Shown: positions 1 to 59,260 of the stretch, piece after piece | Layout of the letters: each line of letters opens with the position of its first letter | Numbering within the stretch: position 1 is the stretch's first letter | Assembly (NCBI GenBank): GCA_944470555.2 | Contig: OX104134.1 | Location: 70,984,678 to 71,048,677 of the forward strand | Direction of reading: 5' to 3' | Source of the DNA: Heterobilharzia americana | Lineage: Eukaryota; Platyhelminthes; Trematoda; Strigeidida; Schistosomatidae | Length of the DNA stretch: 64,000 nt | Position numbers and translations under genes: made by a program | The notes under the pieces: model-generated | What the model was told of the DNA's origin: nothing | The model's input: the letters and a program-made list of their open reading frames with translations, nothing else | Database searches by the model: none

Positions 1-125
1 AGCTACTTCAGCTGATGAAGGTTCGACTGACTTCCTGGTCTCATACCCTAACCTAGATATACTTCTCAACATGGTTTCACTACACGTAAGTGATGCTGTG
101 AAGATACCTGGGGTCGGAAATTCGT
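1..125 (-). mobile_element. RTE family A fragment (reverse transcriptase C-terminus)
   Basis: The block ending in ATACCTGGGGTCGGAAA resembles the same part of the family A copies at 25740-25870 and 11250-11375 (motif GTGATTCCACCA and ATATCTGTGGTC in those copies). It is a decayed minus-strand piece from near the 3' end, cut by the window edge. Confidence 0.5.
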
Positions 126-1234
126 AACTTACTCATCTGGTTTCAACCGCTGGCTGTGAAACGAAACATCACAGAATGTAACATCGTTCACTCATCATTT
201 AACAGGTAATTGGACGTCTTGTCACCACCAAAGATACCGCTATTCGACTAGTGCCGACCGTGCCTTTGATATCGAAGCTGAGATTTTGTCAACAACCAGC
301 AGACTTGGGTTAATTTACCTCTCCAAGCGAAATAGGTAACGCTCTATACCACTTAGCTCCCTGTGCTCATACTAGATGTTAGAGACCATTCGTGTAGCAT
401 TCTCCTACATTCGACACTTGTAAAACTAATGCCCAGCGCACTCAGATTGTTTGGGAGACTGCATCCCATCGGTGTCTTCACCTAAGAGGACAATCTAGTC
501 TGCTCTTTTCATGCCGACCAAACGCCCTTCAGGAAGTAAGTCGATCCTTAAGGAGTCGAAAGTACGGCGGACTGCATCCATTAGCATGTGTATAGTAGGA
601 ATAGCGACAGTGGGCATATTCTGCGGACAAAACAGGCTGCCGTTAGTTCAGACGACTACGCTTCATGAATCCTTACGCAGCAGCATGAATATGAGCAGAG
701 CTTTCATTAACGTTACATACTTGCCCAGTACTCCGTTAAGTCAAAAACTGTTAGACCTCCCGGAAGATAGAGTTGAATAATACGTTTATATGGCGATTTC
801 CACTTGAAGATATATATCATCAACGTAATAAACTCTAGTAACCAGCCATTTAGACAAGTCTGACAAAGCCACCTCTGATTCTAATAACTTGGCTAGTACC
901 TCGGTTACTCTAGTCAGTAATTCTTTCTTTAAAGACGTCTAGTGGCAAACTATCAGACGTGCTACTATCCATCGTATCAAGTTTGAAATACCCTTAACTT
1001 TGAAGTGAGTGGGCGACTAATATTCAGGTTCAAACCAGATATTGAACATGTGAAGGCCATAGGCTCATTGAAAGTTTCTCTAAATTGATGTGCCTGACGT
1101 TCGTGCCTTCTTCAGATGCTATCAAAAGCCCATCCTTTTCGGCGATGATCTTACCAACCATAGTCTTTTTCGTGATAGTTATTTTATTGAACAAGTAGCT
1201 GTCGAGTATCACTCAATGTTGGTTTCTTTTCCAT
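126..1234. other. No gene recognised
   Basis: AT-rich sequence downstream of PTEN. An open frame at 511-780 on the plus strand has no domain I recognise. Parts may be very decayed family A sequence between the two recognisable pieces on either side. Confidence 0.4.
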
Positions 1235-1530
1235 TTATTTAGCTCCCGTCACCCACCAGTGCTCGTAATTTTTGCCGAAACTCAGTTAATTCACGTTAAG
1301 CTGTCTTCGCTGTTCATTTCGACCACAGCCAGCTGGAATGAGTCTTCTCGCATCTTGTGGAAGTCCACTGGCTTTCGCTGACATTCGAGTGTAGGTTACT
1401 AACTATATTTACTAGTAATTCTACACTAGACTAAGTGTTACGCCATGCTTCTTCAAAAAGGGGTTTGTTTATGTGTTTAGATAAATGCTTAGTCATCTGC
1501 TCCCTAAATAAACACTTGAATATCCAGTCA
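1235..1530 (-). mobile_element. RTE family A fragment (EN-RT linker region)
   Basis: The run from CACCCACCAGTGCTCG to the CTGCTCCCTAAATAAACACTTG block matches, in order, the minus-strand family A copies at 12630-12905 and 40410-40690 (shared cores such as CCAGCTGGAAT and ACTTGGAT variants). This is the linker between endonuclease and reverse transcriptase. Many differences and gaps show an old copy. Confidence 0.55.
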
Positions 1531-2502
1531 AACAAATACCTAACTACTGTTTGTTTGCTTCTTCCAATAAAATGCAGAGATTTCTCTACGCATTATTTAC
1601 ACCTTTGAGTTTACAAAAAGCGGTCGACGAACACTCGCAGATTCAAAACTTACGTCAGGTGATATTAAGTGAATAACCGCACTTGGGGACTATATGCACG
1701 TTACAAAAACGAAACATGCATCAATGGCACGATATTCCAAAAGGTTGGCTAGAGAAGCCCGTCTTACTATTTGGCGTTGGAATTCGCAGTCTACATTTAA
1801 TAGATTAGGAATGATGCTATGCATATGTTTCTCGAACACAAAATAGATCTAAAATTTTATATCAAGTTTTAAAAATATCATTGATTTAGGTAGACTACAG
1901 TGGAGAAACAAGTTTTGATATGCTACTTTCTAGGCACTCAAGCACAGCTTATGAGATATGAACAAGTAATTAGCCTCATCAGTCATGATACTATCCACAA
2001 CCCATAACATAACGTAATACACAGGTTTGTACACAGTTGGACTACTCTCGATGAACTTTAACTTGAATGAAATAGAATCATATTTAAATTAGCTGAGATT
2101 CTAGCTGATACAAAAGACTTGGCCCACTTTAATCTGCCCACACTTTTCTCATGAGGTAAGACAAAGAAAATAAGCCGAGTCAAACTGTGATACAACAATA
2201 GCTAGGAGAATATTAGTGAAGATTAAGGCTTTCTCGGCGTTTGACGAAGGTATCTTCATATCGGATATGTCCTGTTCTCAAATGCCAATGTTTGCAGCAG
2301 CTGACGTTTTAAACTCGTGTTGTGTTAACCGATGTTCCAAGAGTTCAATTTTTATTCTGAAAACGTTTAGACGTCAATTTATTTGAAGATTCCATTGTAT
2401 CTACACAAGTGATTGAAATTAAATACCATTCACCATAACTATATGCAAGAAAAGTATTAAACTTGACCGGATTCGAGCCAAAAAGAAACCAAATTAGTTG
2501 TG
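1531..2502. other. No gene recognised; 3' flank of PTEN
   Basis: AT-rich, no long open frame and no repeat that I can match in the window. Lies beyond the candidate PTEN polyadenylation site. Confidence 0.4.
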
Positions 2503-2508
2503 TTTATT
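2503..2508 (-). terminator. Candidate PTEN polyadenylation signal
   Basis: An AATAAA hexamer on the minus strand, about 265 bases after the PTEN stop codon. It would give a 3' UTR near 290 bases. This is the first perfect hexamer I noticed downstream of the stop; use of it is inferred. Confidence 0.45.
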
Positions 2509-2773
2509 ACATCAGCTTACATACAAAAGCTAAAATTGAGGCATATTTACAAATAATAGTGAGAGTACACAAATATTAGATTACTCTGGAAGAAACAGAT
2601 TTTCTGTTCATATTATTCTCGCTTTGATATCATCGAATATAACTGAAGGTCTTACGTACACATATACAAATGAGTGGGCAAAAAAAAAGCAAAATTATAC
2701 ATCACAGGATGACGAGTTTACTTCTCTATACACATTAACTTGCGATGAAGCACATTCATTTTTATAATTCATT

Positions 2774-48698
<45,925 letters not shown>

Positions 48699-50429
48699 CT
48701 GGGAGAAAAGAAAAAAGTAAACGAATCACTATCGAAAATAACTAGTTTTTCCACTTTAGTCCTTTTAGTATATGTATCACAGTGAAACAGTATTACCTAC
48801 TGGTGACTTCATCAGTAAATAATACCAATTCATCGAATTACGCAGATAAGAAATTCAATTTGTTTTACCACAGTCCAAATGCTACTAATCAAAAATAGAC
48901 CTAGAGAGTAATAATCACGTTGACAAACAGTTCTGAGCATAGTAGAAAAAATCAATTATGCAGTGTTAACAAAACTAGCATTACCCAAACATTTACTCTG
49001 TACTACTGACGACCCACTTACTTTTGATGTGCTTTCATAGTTTTTTTCCAGTGAATACGTTTTTATTGTCTTCATATGATGAAAGAGTTCATGTGAAAGT
49101 GTAGGTAGGTATCACATGTCTAATAGGTAGTCAGTGTATACAGAATGTTCACCTACAAAAGTTGTAAAGTCCTATTGAAAACAGCTGGTACACATTAACT
49201 CCTGAGTTCTTAAGTCAGGAGTTTATTTCGATTTTTGGCTACTATAAAATAGCAACGTTTGGAGTCTCATGATTGTTTTTGGGGTAGTACTTAATCTTAA
49301 AATAATAGTCAGACAAAACTATCTGTTTCAATCTAGGCACCTGAGTAGTATCACAGGTCTTAAACAGCTTGACCATGAAATGGAATGGAAAAAGAACCAA
49401 AGGGAATACGCTTTAAGTCTACATTCCAGAAATTACTTATTGTACTGTTCTAAAGGCATTTAAAACAAATAGATTTAAATTACTACCTTATCCTGATCTG
49501 ATTTATTCTGTATAATATCTTTACCCTTATGGTTGCTGCAAGTCCACCTACTTTTGGTAGATTTAACTAGTCGAGGACGTCTTCACTTGCCAAGTAGGTA
49601 CTCGTATTAAGCTGCCATCTATGCGACACCCTAAACGACTATTCTCCAACCATCTTTACCGTCGACACTTTTCAACATAGGCATGATTACGTAGGTTCAG
49701 CAGTGCAGTGATAGTAAGGTCATTTGAAAGCCTAGCTATTTGTTAGTCAGTCAGTACAAACCGCAAACACAAACTGAACCTCAGAAAATCGTACCCACCA
49801 CTTCAGTGAAGTTTACCACATAGGTTTTTTATATCCCAGATCCTAAAGTATATTTCAAGAACTACCAAACAAAGGTATCTAACCTTGGCATTCTCAGTGT
49901 TGCATAAAATGCTCGAAATAAAGTCTTTAGGTGGGTCCGAAATATCAGTAGGAGAAAGAAGTGAATGAAACCTAAAATCTGATACATGTATAATAGTAAT
50001 ACTTTATTGTTAGGAACATAATTTGATTATTGTTAGATGGATTCGCTTGTATTATCAGTAGTGTGGTTCATTTACTTGTGTACTCTACTTTCAACCAATA
50101 AGTCCATAGTGTATGCACCTCCTCACCCACTCAGGTCCGGGCAACAAAAGACCTTGCACAGGAAGTTTGATTTCGTTTAATAAATAAACATATGCACCTG
50201 TTTGAGTTGCGTTAAACAATGCAAACAAGCGATTGGCCAACGGTCAAATTTTACATAATCTCAATGACAACTTTTATCAGTTTGATTGAGTGTAATAGAT
50301 ATCATGTACGCTCACTTTGATGCTGTTTATTAACCTGAGGCCAATGAAATCCCTCGTTATATTACTCAGAAGCATGGGTAATTAACAAGAGTAACTAACT
50401 GATATAATCGACTTTCCTATCACCTGACC
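48699..50429. other. Upstream region of PTEN; no gene recognised
   Basis: AT-rich. The pyrimidine tract at 48701-48720 is the acceptor noted for the 5' leader. A first exon or promoter could lie here, but I see no diagnostic motif. Open frame 49269-49463 has no recognised domain. Confidence 0.35.
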
Positions 50430-53400
50430 GATAGCTGGTACCTTGGCGTTGTGGTTGTTGTGTATACTACGATGACCCAACGAGCTATGCTGGTGGAACG
50501 CTTGTTTCCATGAGGTCCTACCATACCGTAAAGGTCTGTTGCATAGTGGTTAGACAGCATCACTGATCTCCTCAAACCACGCTTCAAATTACACATTGGA
50601 GCTTTCAATGTCCGCATTCTTCCTTAAATTGGCCAACAAGCTTCACTGGTCACAACTCTAGAAACTAAGGCCATGGATGTGAGCTGTGTTTATGAGGCAC
50701 GCATGCATGACCCATGTGCGGTTATTCACTTGACCTCTCCCGGACAACATGGTGAGTCCGTAAAATTCACCCTTTGAGCTTCTGGAGATTCTCGCGGTCT
50801 TGCAGATGTAGGCATAGCACTAAGCACCAGGGCAGAAATCTCACTACTGAAATGGATCCCAGCTGATAGTCGCCTATGCACTATCCGGCTGAACGGCACA
50901 GTGACAACTGAACGGAACAGTGAATCTCACAGTTGTCTTTTTGTAATCTCTGCTTATGCACCCACTGACTGGAATTCGAATGAAGTGAAGGATGATTACC
51001 ACAGAAAACTGTCTAGCCCCCTTATGGAGGCAAAATGTTCAGACGAGGTTTTTGTTGCAGATGATTTCAATGCACAAACGGATAGGCTGTCAGGCAGAAA
51101 GGCACTTTCGGAATCCCAACTGAACGAACACGTAACGGTGATCATTTACTACAACTATGATCAGATAACTCTTTATTTCTACCTAGTATAAACGTGGCAT
51201 CCAGCAAGTTCAACTCAACGATGGACACAGAGTGACCGCATCGCTATCAGCAATCGCTGGAGAGGGTTGGTGAAAGATTGCCGGTCCTTTCGGAGCACGT
51301 ATTTAAATAGCGACCACGCCTTGGTTCGAGCGCGTTTATGTCTGCATCTCAATGGACGTAGAAAACCTTTAGCGACATTACCATTACAAGTGCAACTCGA
51401 CAATAAGAGCACTAAGACCGTTTTTAGTCAGAAACTGGCTAGGGAGTTTATGGAAAAGAACACTATCATCTATCCAGAAGAGGCTTCGTACCATCTTCAG
51501 TCTGCTGTAAAAACAGCGTCGAAGACTATAACCAACTCTTCAAGAGTGGTTGAAAAGAGCCAGTTGATATCAGTAGCTTCTTCCGAACTAATGGATGCAC
51601 ACCAAACCATCCCTGCCTGCAGGCTCTGAGTACAAAGAGGAGGGAACCCAACTCAAATGCAAACTGACAAAAAGTCTACGCAATGACCACTACCAGTGGT
51701 GGGCAGCGAAGGCTAATGAGATGGAAAAGACAGCGGTGGTAAATAACAGTAGACAATTATTTAGACTTATTAAGGAAACTGGTGTGAAAAGGCCAACGTT
51801 TAGTGAGACTATAGCGAGGAAGGATGGGTCTGCGATTCACTCACAAATGAGACAACTGAAACGATAAGTGGAACACTTCAAGGAACAGTTTAACTGGCCT
51901 CCAGCCACCATTGCGTTGCCCACTATCCAGTCGGATCCTGAATAGAACACAGAGATAGCCCCCCCCCCACACTAGAGAAAATCGAGAGAGCGATAGGTAA
52001 CTTGAAACCAGGAGGGGCAGCAGGACCAGACGAACTAACTCCTCAGATATACAAGGATGGTGGTAGAGTGCTCTTAGTCAGATTAACGAAAATACTAACT
52101 AGTGTATAGGAATCAAATATGATCCCCTCTGACTGGTCTGAATCACTGATTATCCCAGTCTTCAGGAAAGGCGAGAAGTCCTCTTGTGATAACCACGGAG
52201 GAATCAGCCTGACGAACATAGTGTCTACGATTCTAAGTTCGGTAATCATTAGACGCATGAGTGGAGCTCGCGGATAGCAGGCCCGAGAAAAGCAGACAGG
52301 CTTCAGACCTAGCCATGGGTGTTTCGGCTACCACCAGGTTTTGGAACAAAGGGACGCTTACTGATACCCGACATTAGCTGTATTTTTTGACCTGAAGGTA
52401 GAATTCGACTTCGCAGACCGAGAATTCTCATGACAGTGTCTCATTGAAAGGGGTATCGAGTAAGTACATCACCTTATTGAAGGCTCTTTACTAGAACGCT
52501 TGTGGGCGTGTTAGAGTCTATGGTGAGATGAATGAGCTGGGCACGCCAAGTGGTGTCCGTTCACTCTCTCCATTCTTGTTCAATTTTATCGTAGACCTTC
52601 TTATGGATGTCTCCCTCTCGTCGTCTGACTATGCAGTGATTGACCTAATCACGGAACGTTTGGTAGACCTAGAATACGCAGATGATAGTCCTGTTAGGTG
52701 AAGACTTTGGCAAGATGGGGGAGGGGGTCTTCTAGACACCTTGAATGGCAATTTGAAGATATTTGAGATGAGTTTTTCGCCACCCAGATGCAAATTGTTA
52801 TTCTTGGACTGATTCTTAACGCCACCCCAACAAACAATAGAGTGAAATGGTTGAGTTCGTTGAAGACTTCACTTACTTGGGAAGTCAGATCAGCCCTGAT
52901 GGGTCAGTGGTTGACGAAACCTCTGCATGGATACAAAAGGCTCGGTTGGCTTCCGCCAACTTATGCCATCTGTGGCGCCGTCACAACATCCAATCGTCTA
53001 GTAAGGGTCGAGTGTGCTGTTCTTTTGTATGGGTGTGAAACATGGCCATTAAAGATAGAAAACAATGGAAGGCTTCAGTTATTCGACCACCGTTGCCTTT
53101 GTAGCGTGGTCCGTGTTTCGTGGTGCCACTACGTGAATAATGAAGAGGTTAGGCGTAAAGTTTTAGGGGGGGGGAGGTGAGTTAGTTGGTGCAGTTGTGA
53201 ACCTTCATCGACTGAGATGGCTGGGACACGTGTTACGCATGCCTAGCCAGCGTCCGCCTCGTCATACAATGTTAGCCGAAGTAGGTTCAGGCTGGAAAGG
53301 GCTTGAGACGACCAGACTGAAATGCATGAAGTTTTTGATTGTCAGTATGAGCCATGTAGGGCGATGCAGACTAGCCGGTTGGGATCCGCGAGACAAGAGA

Positions 53401-53680
53401 AGCCAGTAGTTGGAGACGCTAGGTGATACGCCTAAGAACTGATGGCACTGGCGTAGACGCATACACACATTATCCTCATCTTAATCGCTATACTCAATCT
53501 CATCATCTCATTTTTTCTCCCTCTCTTTTACTACTTTCTACTTTGTTTAACCGGTTTTTCTTTCACCTTTCATTTTATTGCCATGCTACTTGATGTGCTG
53601 AGATGAGATGTGTGGTGACTTGGACCGTTACGCATTAATGCCTAAACCTATGTTGATCTTAATGATGATGATGACTATCA
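50430..53680 (+). mobile_element. RTE-type LINE, family A, most complete copy
   Basis: Leader at 50430-50560. Endonuclease: SCLFVISAYAPTDWNSNEV at 50935 and FVADDFNAQTDRLSG at 51050 (DFN kept), DSDHALVRARLCLHLNGRRK-like at 51310 (SDHALVRAR, the catalytic SDH box). Linker QLKCKLTKSLRNDHYQWWAAK at 51655. RT: GVRSLSPFLFNFIVDLLMDV near 52555, LVDLEYADD at 52665 with the YADD box kept, VEFVEDFTYLGSQISPDGS at 52850, HRLRWLGHVLRMPSQRPPR at 53205. The 3' end has GATGATGATGAC near 53675. Frameshifts separate these blocks, for example just after YADD. It lies upstream of PTEN. Confidence 0.8.
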
Positions 53681-54717
53681 CGTTACACCAGTAATGCTTC
53701 AGCCCATAACAACCACCACGTTTATTAGCAAACAACTAACCTCCCTAATCAGGTTAGTGAGAAACGTTTCACTGCTACATAGTCATTTGAGTATGCATAT
53801 TAACAGTTTTCGTACAGAAGAAATTTTTGTCAGCAAAGTTCATTTTTCAATCTCAGGACAACTGGGATTGTCATCTATAGGTGTGATATTAGCAGCAACT
53901 TTGGGGAAAAACAAAAGTGGTCCATAACTAAATTTTGTTCATCCACCGTTCAACTTTTCAAAATGAGTCATTCATATTGACGTTTTAACGCCTACAGATA
54001 TTATGAAGGTGGATAGGATACAACACAGAAAGTTCATCCTCATAAGTATTTAAGAACGTTAATAAAGGATCACCAGCATGGCATCAGCTGAAGTAAGAGA
54101 GATATTTTTGCACACTAGTTTTCTTTTTGAACCGTTTGAATTAATAACAAAGCATAGATATCACCACAAGGTATTCTCAGATCAACTAAGCGTATATAAT
54201 TCTAGGATACACAACCATTTGATGCCTAATAGTAGTTCGAAAACGAGATATAATGTAACGTAACTGGTGTTTATATTATATAATGATTAGAACTTTATTC
54301 ACAACAAGATTCTGAAACCCAGACAGACTCAATGGTTCATTACACCAAATACACTAGACGCAAAAACGGTATGCACCAATTAAACCGAGAATTTTTACGA
54401 GTGTGAAATCCCAAACAGCCATATCAGCTGATAAGAGTTCTATGATCGAAAGCAATTAGTCTTGTAGCAACATTTATAGTGGCCATTCAAGGTGAGGCAA
54501 GCTCCAAGCATCAAACATAGCACTTAATAAAGTGTTATATTTTGTGTCACTACAATGTGGAAGCGGAAAGAGAAGTCAGAAAAAGAAGATATGCACAGAC
54601 TTACAATATATGTATGATGAGCGACAAAATGCAAAAGATATCTGAAGCAAGTAATGAATGTAACTGAGTCACTAAAATCGGATTTGAGCCATGTCATTCA
54701 ATCATTAGTATCACCGT
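53681..54717. other. No gene recognised
   Basis: AT-rich. Open frames at 53694-53927 and 54078-54263 have no domain I recognise. Confidence 0.3.
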
Positions 54718-55062
54718 GTGGACAACGGTAACATGTATGAACTTATTTGTTCGCTAGTAAACTACACTGTAAATTTTTTTCTCTTCCGAGTTGGAATTTT
54801 GTTTCTGTACCAGAATACTGTAGTGACTTTTATCGATTTTTCAATCCATATCGGTAGCTCGTATGTGCCATCCTTTTTAATGGCTTTTTACTTTAATATG
54901 CAGTTTACTAGTCTTGTTCCTGTAGAATATGAAAAGACAAACGCGAAAGCTGTAACCTGGTCTTCAACTACTGCAATAAAGTTAATTAATTCTTTTATCC
55001 AGTTTTCTCTAATATCTGGGCTTTGCCATCACATAGCAATTGGTTCTTGTATCATAAAATGA
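54718..55062 (+). other. Hydrophobic open frame of 114 codons, unassigned
   Basis: I do not recognise this frame with confidence. It has two or three hydrophobic stretches, including SSYVPSFLMAFYFNMQFTSL. That block recalls the bestrophin motif (D-x-x-x-x-I-P-x-x-F-V-L-G-F-Y-V), but the RWW that follows in bestrophins is missing. It could be an exon of a diverged or broken membrane-protein gene, or a chance frame. The start codon is not supported by anything else. Confidence 0.25.
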
Positions 55063-55353
55063 CTCGTATCACTCAGTTAGTTACTCAAGAATTTCAAACA
55101 TTCCAACGACAGTCACAGACCTGATACATTGATGTCAAGACTAAGTATAGTCAGTTTAAATTTCATAAATCAACGTCAATCTCAGCATCGTTAAACTCCA
55201 GGACAGATGGCAGGCTGGTATGCGTAACATGTTGGGTCGACTCAGAAGCGGTGAGTTTATGAACGTGGCCAAGCTCTCCTCTCTTTCCAAAAGGTAAATG
55301 CCTAACTTCAACGTTCCCTTTCTATTAGTCATATTGACTTTTAGACTTCCTTG

Positions 55354-55569
55354 AACTTAGCTACAAGGAACTGCATTAAGGACATTAAAAGGACCTGATT
55401 TTAAAGAAATTTATGTTACTGGTCTCAGTGAAGTTCTTCGTAAAGGTTCACCTGCCGGCCCCAAAAGCATGTTTCACGAAGCATGTGACATCATGACTAC
55501 CTTTTTTAAACAATTTTTCGGTAATGATCCAACATTTCTAAAAAATACTAAACGAAACTTTCGGTAGCA
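55354..55569 (+). other. Open stretch with protein-like composition, unassigned
   Basis: After a TTAG, the plus-strand frame is open for about 70 codons, reading GPDFKEIYVTGLSEVLRKG and later DIMTTFFKQFFGNDPTFLKN, until TAG at 55567. Composition is balanced and low in simple sequence, unlike the surroundings. No start codon precedes it in frame nearby, so it would be an internal exon or part of a mobile element. I do not recognise the family. Confidence 0.25.
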
Positions 55570-57849
55570 TCTTAAAAGCCTGTTGAGATACTAGGATGAG
55601 CTTCTATAAATCAGAACAGTTTTGAAATCGAAGAACTACACTACTGTTAGATGCAGTCCTAACTAATCCAAGGTAGCGGCTGTTGAAACTCAACCACCAT
55701 GAATCAAAATGTAACACGTGGATAGAAAGCCAATAAACAACCTCCAAAGATTCCTAAGACAATAAATCGGTTGGCAGCTCAGCTACGCCATTGCTCCAAT
55801 AACATCTATCATAATCTCATGCTGGATGGTTGATCAGTACAAACTCACAGTCAGACCAACATAGAAGTTTGAGTAGAAGCGCACCAGTTAGTTTTTACGT
55901 AGGTAGACCATGGAACTATTTGATTTCACCAAAAGCATGCAAAAACCATCGTGACAGGAGCCCATTGACTGCAATCATAGTTTGTAGATTCTGCAAGAAG
56001 TATAAGGAAGTTAATTGAAAGAAGCGGATCAAAATACCAACAAGTGACACACGGATGCGTTTCACTTTTACGGCTTAGTCCTTTTCAGTTCAAAATAAAA
56101 TGATCAGTTATCTATTTTTAATTTGCATCCAGTGACCAAACAGCACAGTGCAATAAGCATGTATAAAATTAGATCACTTTTTAAAGTGAGATGCTTGCAA
56201 AATATTAGCCTTGCCTACAGAAAAAAGCTGAGATTTTGACACCGAAGAATAACGTAATCTTCAGCAACCGGTCACAGATCAGTACGCACACAGGGCTGTT
56301 TCAGACAAGCTTGAGTTAGACAATCAGGACCTGTGCGCATGAAATATGGGCAAGTATGGCTCCTGCCACTCATCGTTAGTGGGTGAACAAAACCCAAAGG
56401 GTAAGAAAAACTAAGGAACTAAATAACTACTCATACAACGACCACATTCAAGGTCACAAGTGAACATTAAGGCTGAGATCAAGTGTCAAAAAAGTAACTC
56501 AGACATCCCACTAAGGGTAGCTTAGTGTACAAGTGTTGTCTGAAACACACAGTTGAACGCGAGCGCCGTACTACTGAACGAATAACTGACTTGAGCATTT
56601 TATTTAGTCACCAATATTCAGAGAGATGCTATTCCTCACTAAGTCAATATCCGAACAAAGTACGTACTTATGTATCGGGCTGTTTTGATGTTTTATGGCC
56701 TTAAATCCGACATTTGTTTTATTCATACGTGAAAGTTTAAGCTGGGTATTTTTTTTTGTACTAATTCACATTTGCAAATCGACCGATTCAGATTGATCAT
56801 ACGAATGTTTCGATACATGGGCCGTATAAAATAAGGTACAAACGTGGCATATACATTAGAGTGGAAAAATTTAAAATTTAACACTGTCAATTTAGTTTAG
56901 AATATATAGGAGTTAATTTACGCACATTTTTCACTTCGATTACACCAGTAAACTTAAGTATACTTCATTACATCCATAAAGCAATTCAGTAGCATATATT
57001 TGACAACGTTCAAGAATGAATAAGTAGGATGACAAAGCGAATCATTGGGAGATTATACAATAGCACTTACCCATAGAAACAACCTTCCGACCTTGAGTCA
57101 AACAACGCACATTTTTGTAAGAATTTCCAATATCCAATATTGATAGTGCGAGCGTAGAAAACTGGTAGTTTTTGATCTCTCGCGTCTAGTTCTTAGGGCT
57201 TGGTTCCAGTTGTTCGGTTCACTCCTGCAGTGGACGAGGAAATCCTCTCTGCTTTCTTGCTTTTAGCTTCGGTGAGGTGGATGTTTTGTGGGTTAGTAGG
57301 TTGTAATTTGTAGAGTGATTAGGGAGCTACGGGTTGCTGGGAAGTTTAGAGAACTGCCGTGACTCCTGTCTGTGTAGGTACCTGAAAGAGAATAGTAAGG
57401 TAGTGGTAAAGGAATGAAGAGAGAATAAAGAAAAAATAATAAAAACAGGAAAAAAATTTGAAAGCTTTCACATGGTTCAAATGGTTGTTGACTGAGAAGA
57501 AGAGGTTTTTAATTGACTGGAATCTGCGTCTGGAATCAATGAATCGCTGGTTGCATTGGTTGTTAAACTGTGCAAAAACAACAGGGGGAAAAAAGGGTGG
57601 TTTTAAGTGAGATTCCACCCACATCTTAATGATTCATCAAGTTGGCGTATATGGGACTCTGCCAAAGTACCTGGACCACTTCCGCAGAAAAAGCGTTCCA
57701 TGGTTTACCAATTCGTATTGCACGTGAGGTGTTGGAAAGATGACTTGATGTTTATTTCTGTTTTCTCGAAAAATGTAAAGAATTGATACTAAAAAATAAC
57801 ATGTAAAAGAATTTTCACATTCCTAGTGAAAATGGTGCCTCGCTTCGCA
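55570..57849. other. No gene recognised
   Basis: AT-rich with no convincing gene. 57180-57840 has higher GC and a different texture, possibly a repeat, but nothing in the window matches it. Confidence 0.3.
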
Positions 57850-59260
57850 TGTGAAATGGGAGTCTAATCGTCTAATTTCCTTGGTTACACCAACGACAGT
57901 GAAAGGCGCACGGTCATCGACAGATAAAACGGCGGCTATCATAAACTATCCAAAGCTGATCACTGTAAAGCGGCTTTACACTTCCACTGACCTAGTAAGT
58001 CATTCCCGAAGTTTCACTCCTAGTTGTCCTTCTATTATGGCACCGCTCACAGATCCACTTCTGGGGACTACGAGGGGCGTGTCTCCGGGCAACGTGACCA
58101 CACTTGCTTTCTCTGGGGTTGAGGAAACCATCGCGAACGTAACTACGCTTATTCATCACAACCCTTATACTCCTTTGAACAATGCTGTTGATGCGTCCGA
58201 CTTGGCAATCGGGGGCGTTTTGCAACAGCTGTCTGACAACCAGTGACCGCCTTCAGCCTTTTTCTCAAGGTGGCTGCGTGAGGTGGAAACAAGGAACCGT
58301 AAATTTCGTAGGGAAATCCCATCTGTATACTGTACATACTATATACTCCATCCTCGACATTCGGCAGAAAGTTAGCAGTTCGCCACTCTCACAGACCACG
58401 GACCGCCAGTTTTCCTTCTTTGCCCCGCATCTGATAAGTACTCCCCGTGTGAGTTGCAACAGCTGGGTAACATCTGGTTCAAACCAGATACCTGGAACGT
58501 TTCCGGGGCAAATAACTACATAGCCAATCCATGGTCTTAAATGGCCCTGGCAAACTGCATCAAAAGTATTGATCCTGCTAAATTAGCTTGGTTTCACAAA
58601 ACAGATACTGGGCTGAACTACGAGTTGTCGTTCACAATTCCCAGGCTTCATCTGTGTCCAGTAAGATCAAGTAAAGTTACAACTTTTGGCTATGTCTTCT
58701 CTTGTCAACCGCACCAATAGTTCGCGAGAGATGTTGACGCAAAGTTTTCCACATGCTGCATAAACTGCATCATCATAAGGGCTCACCCACGGCGTTTCTG
58801 CCCACCTGGGATGAACAAAGACATTAAAAATGGGCTCAATGGTTGGTAGCTTGTCAGGCGTGCAAAGCTACTCGACACGAGAAAATCCTTTGCGTTCTTT
58901 TCTAGCCCCAAACATCCTTGTAGATATTGTGATATGCCCACAAGAATCTAATGGAAGCGCTTAGATTTTCACTTCCATGCAGGGCTTTACGAGATGACCA
59001 GAAGCAATACCTATTCAGGATGTTGCTGCTGAAACTGTGGCTTGTGTTTTCGCTGAAAGATGGATCATGGTGCGTTCAGTTAGGCCCACAACAACTCGAC
59101 TCCAAACAGCTGATGTCTTCGTTCACCCCATTTTGCAAAAGACATCATGCTTTTTCACACGCCACGATGTCGTTTGTCAACCGCATGGACAATCTTAGGA
59201 TGGGCCAATCAAAGTCATCAAGCTGCCCGGAAAGTTTCACATGACCGGATGAAACGGGTG
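57850..59260 (+). mobile_element. Ty3/gypsy LTR retrotransposon pol remnant (RT-RNaseH and integrase)
   Basis: 58010-58060 reads SFTPSCPSIMAPLTDPL, the RT end of gypsy elements. 58175-58245 reads NAVDASDLAIGGVLQQLSD, the RNase H opening with its catalytic Asp in VDASD. After a stop, AFFSRWLREVETRNRKFRRE matches the gypsy RNase H block AFFS..L...E..Y....RE. Much further, 58975-59050 reads GFTR, a stop, PEAIPIQDVAAETVACVF, the integrase core (FTRWPEAIP). The order is right for a Ty3/gypsy pol. Stops and shifts are many, and no LTR was found. It is a dead, partial copy. Confidence 0.75.

Noticed and set aside
511..780. Plus-strand frame of 89 codons
   Set aside because: No domain, no splice support, and near decayed retroelement pieces; probably a chance frame.
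57346..57624. Minus-strand frame rich in Phe and Ser
   Set aside because: Low-complexity translation of A-rich plus-strand DNA, with no recognisable motif.
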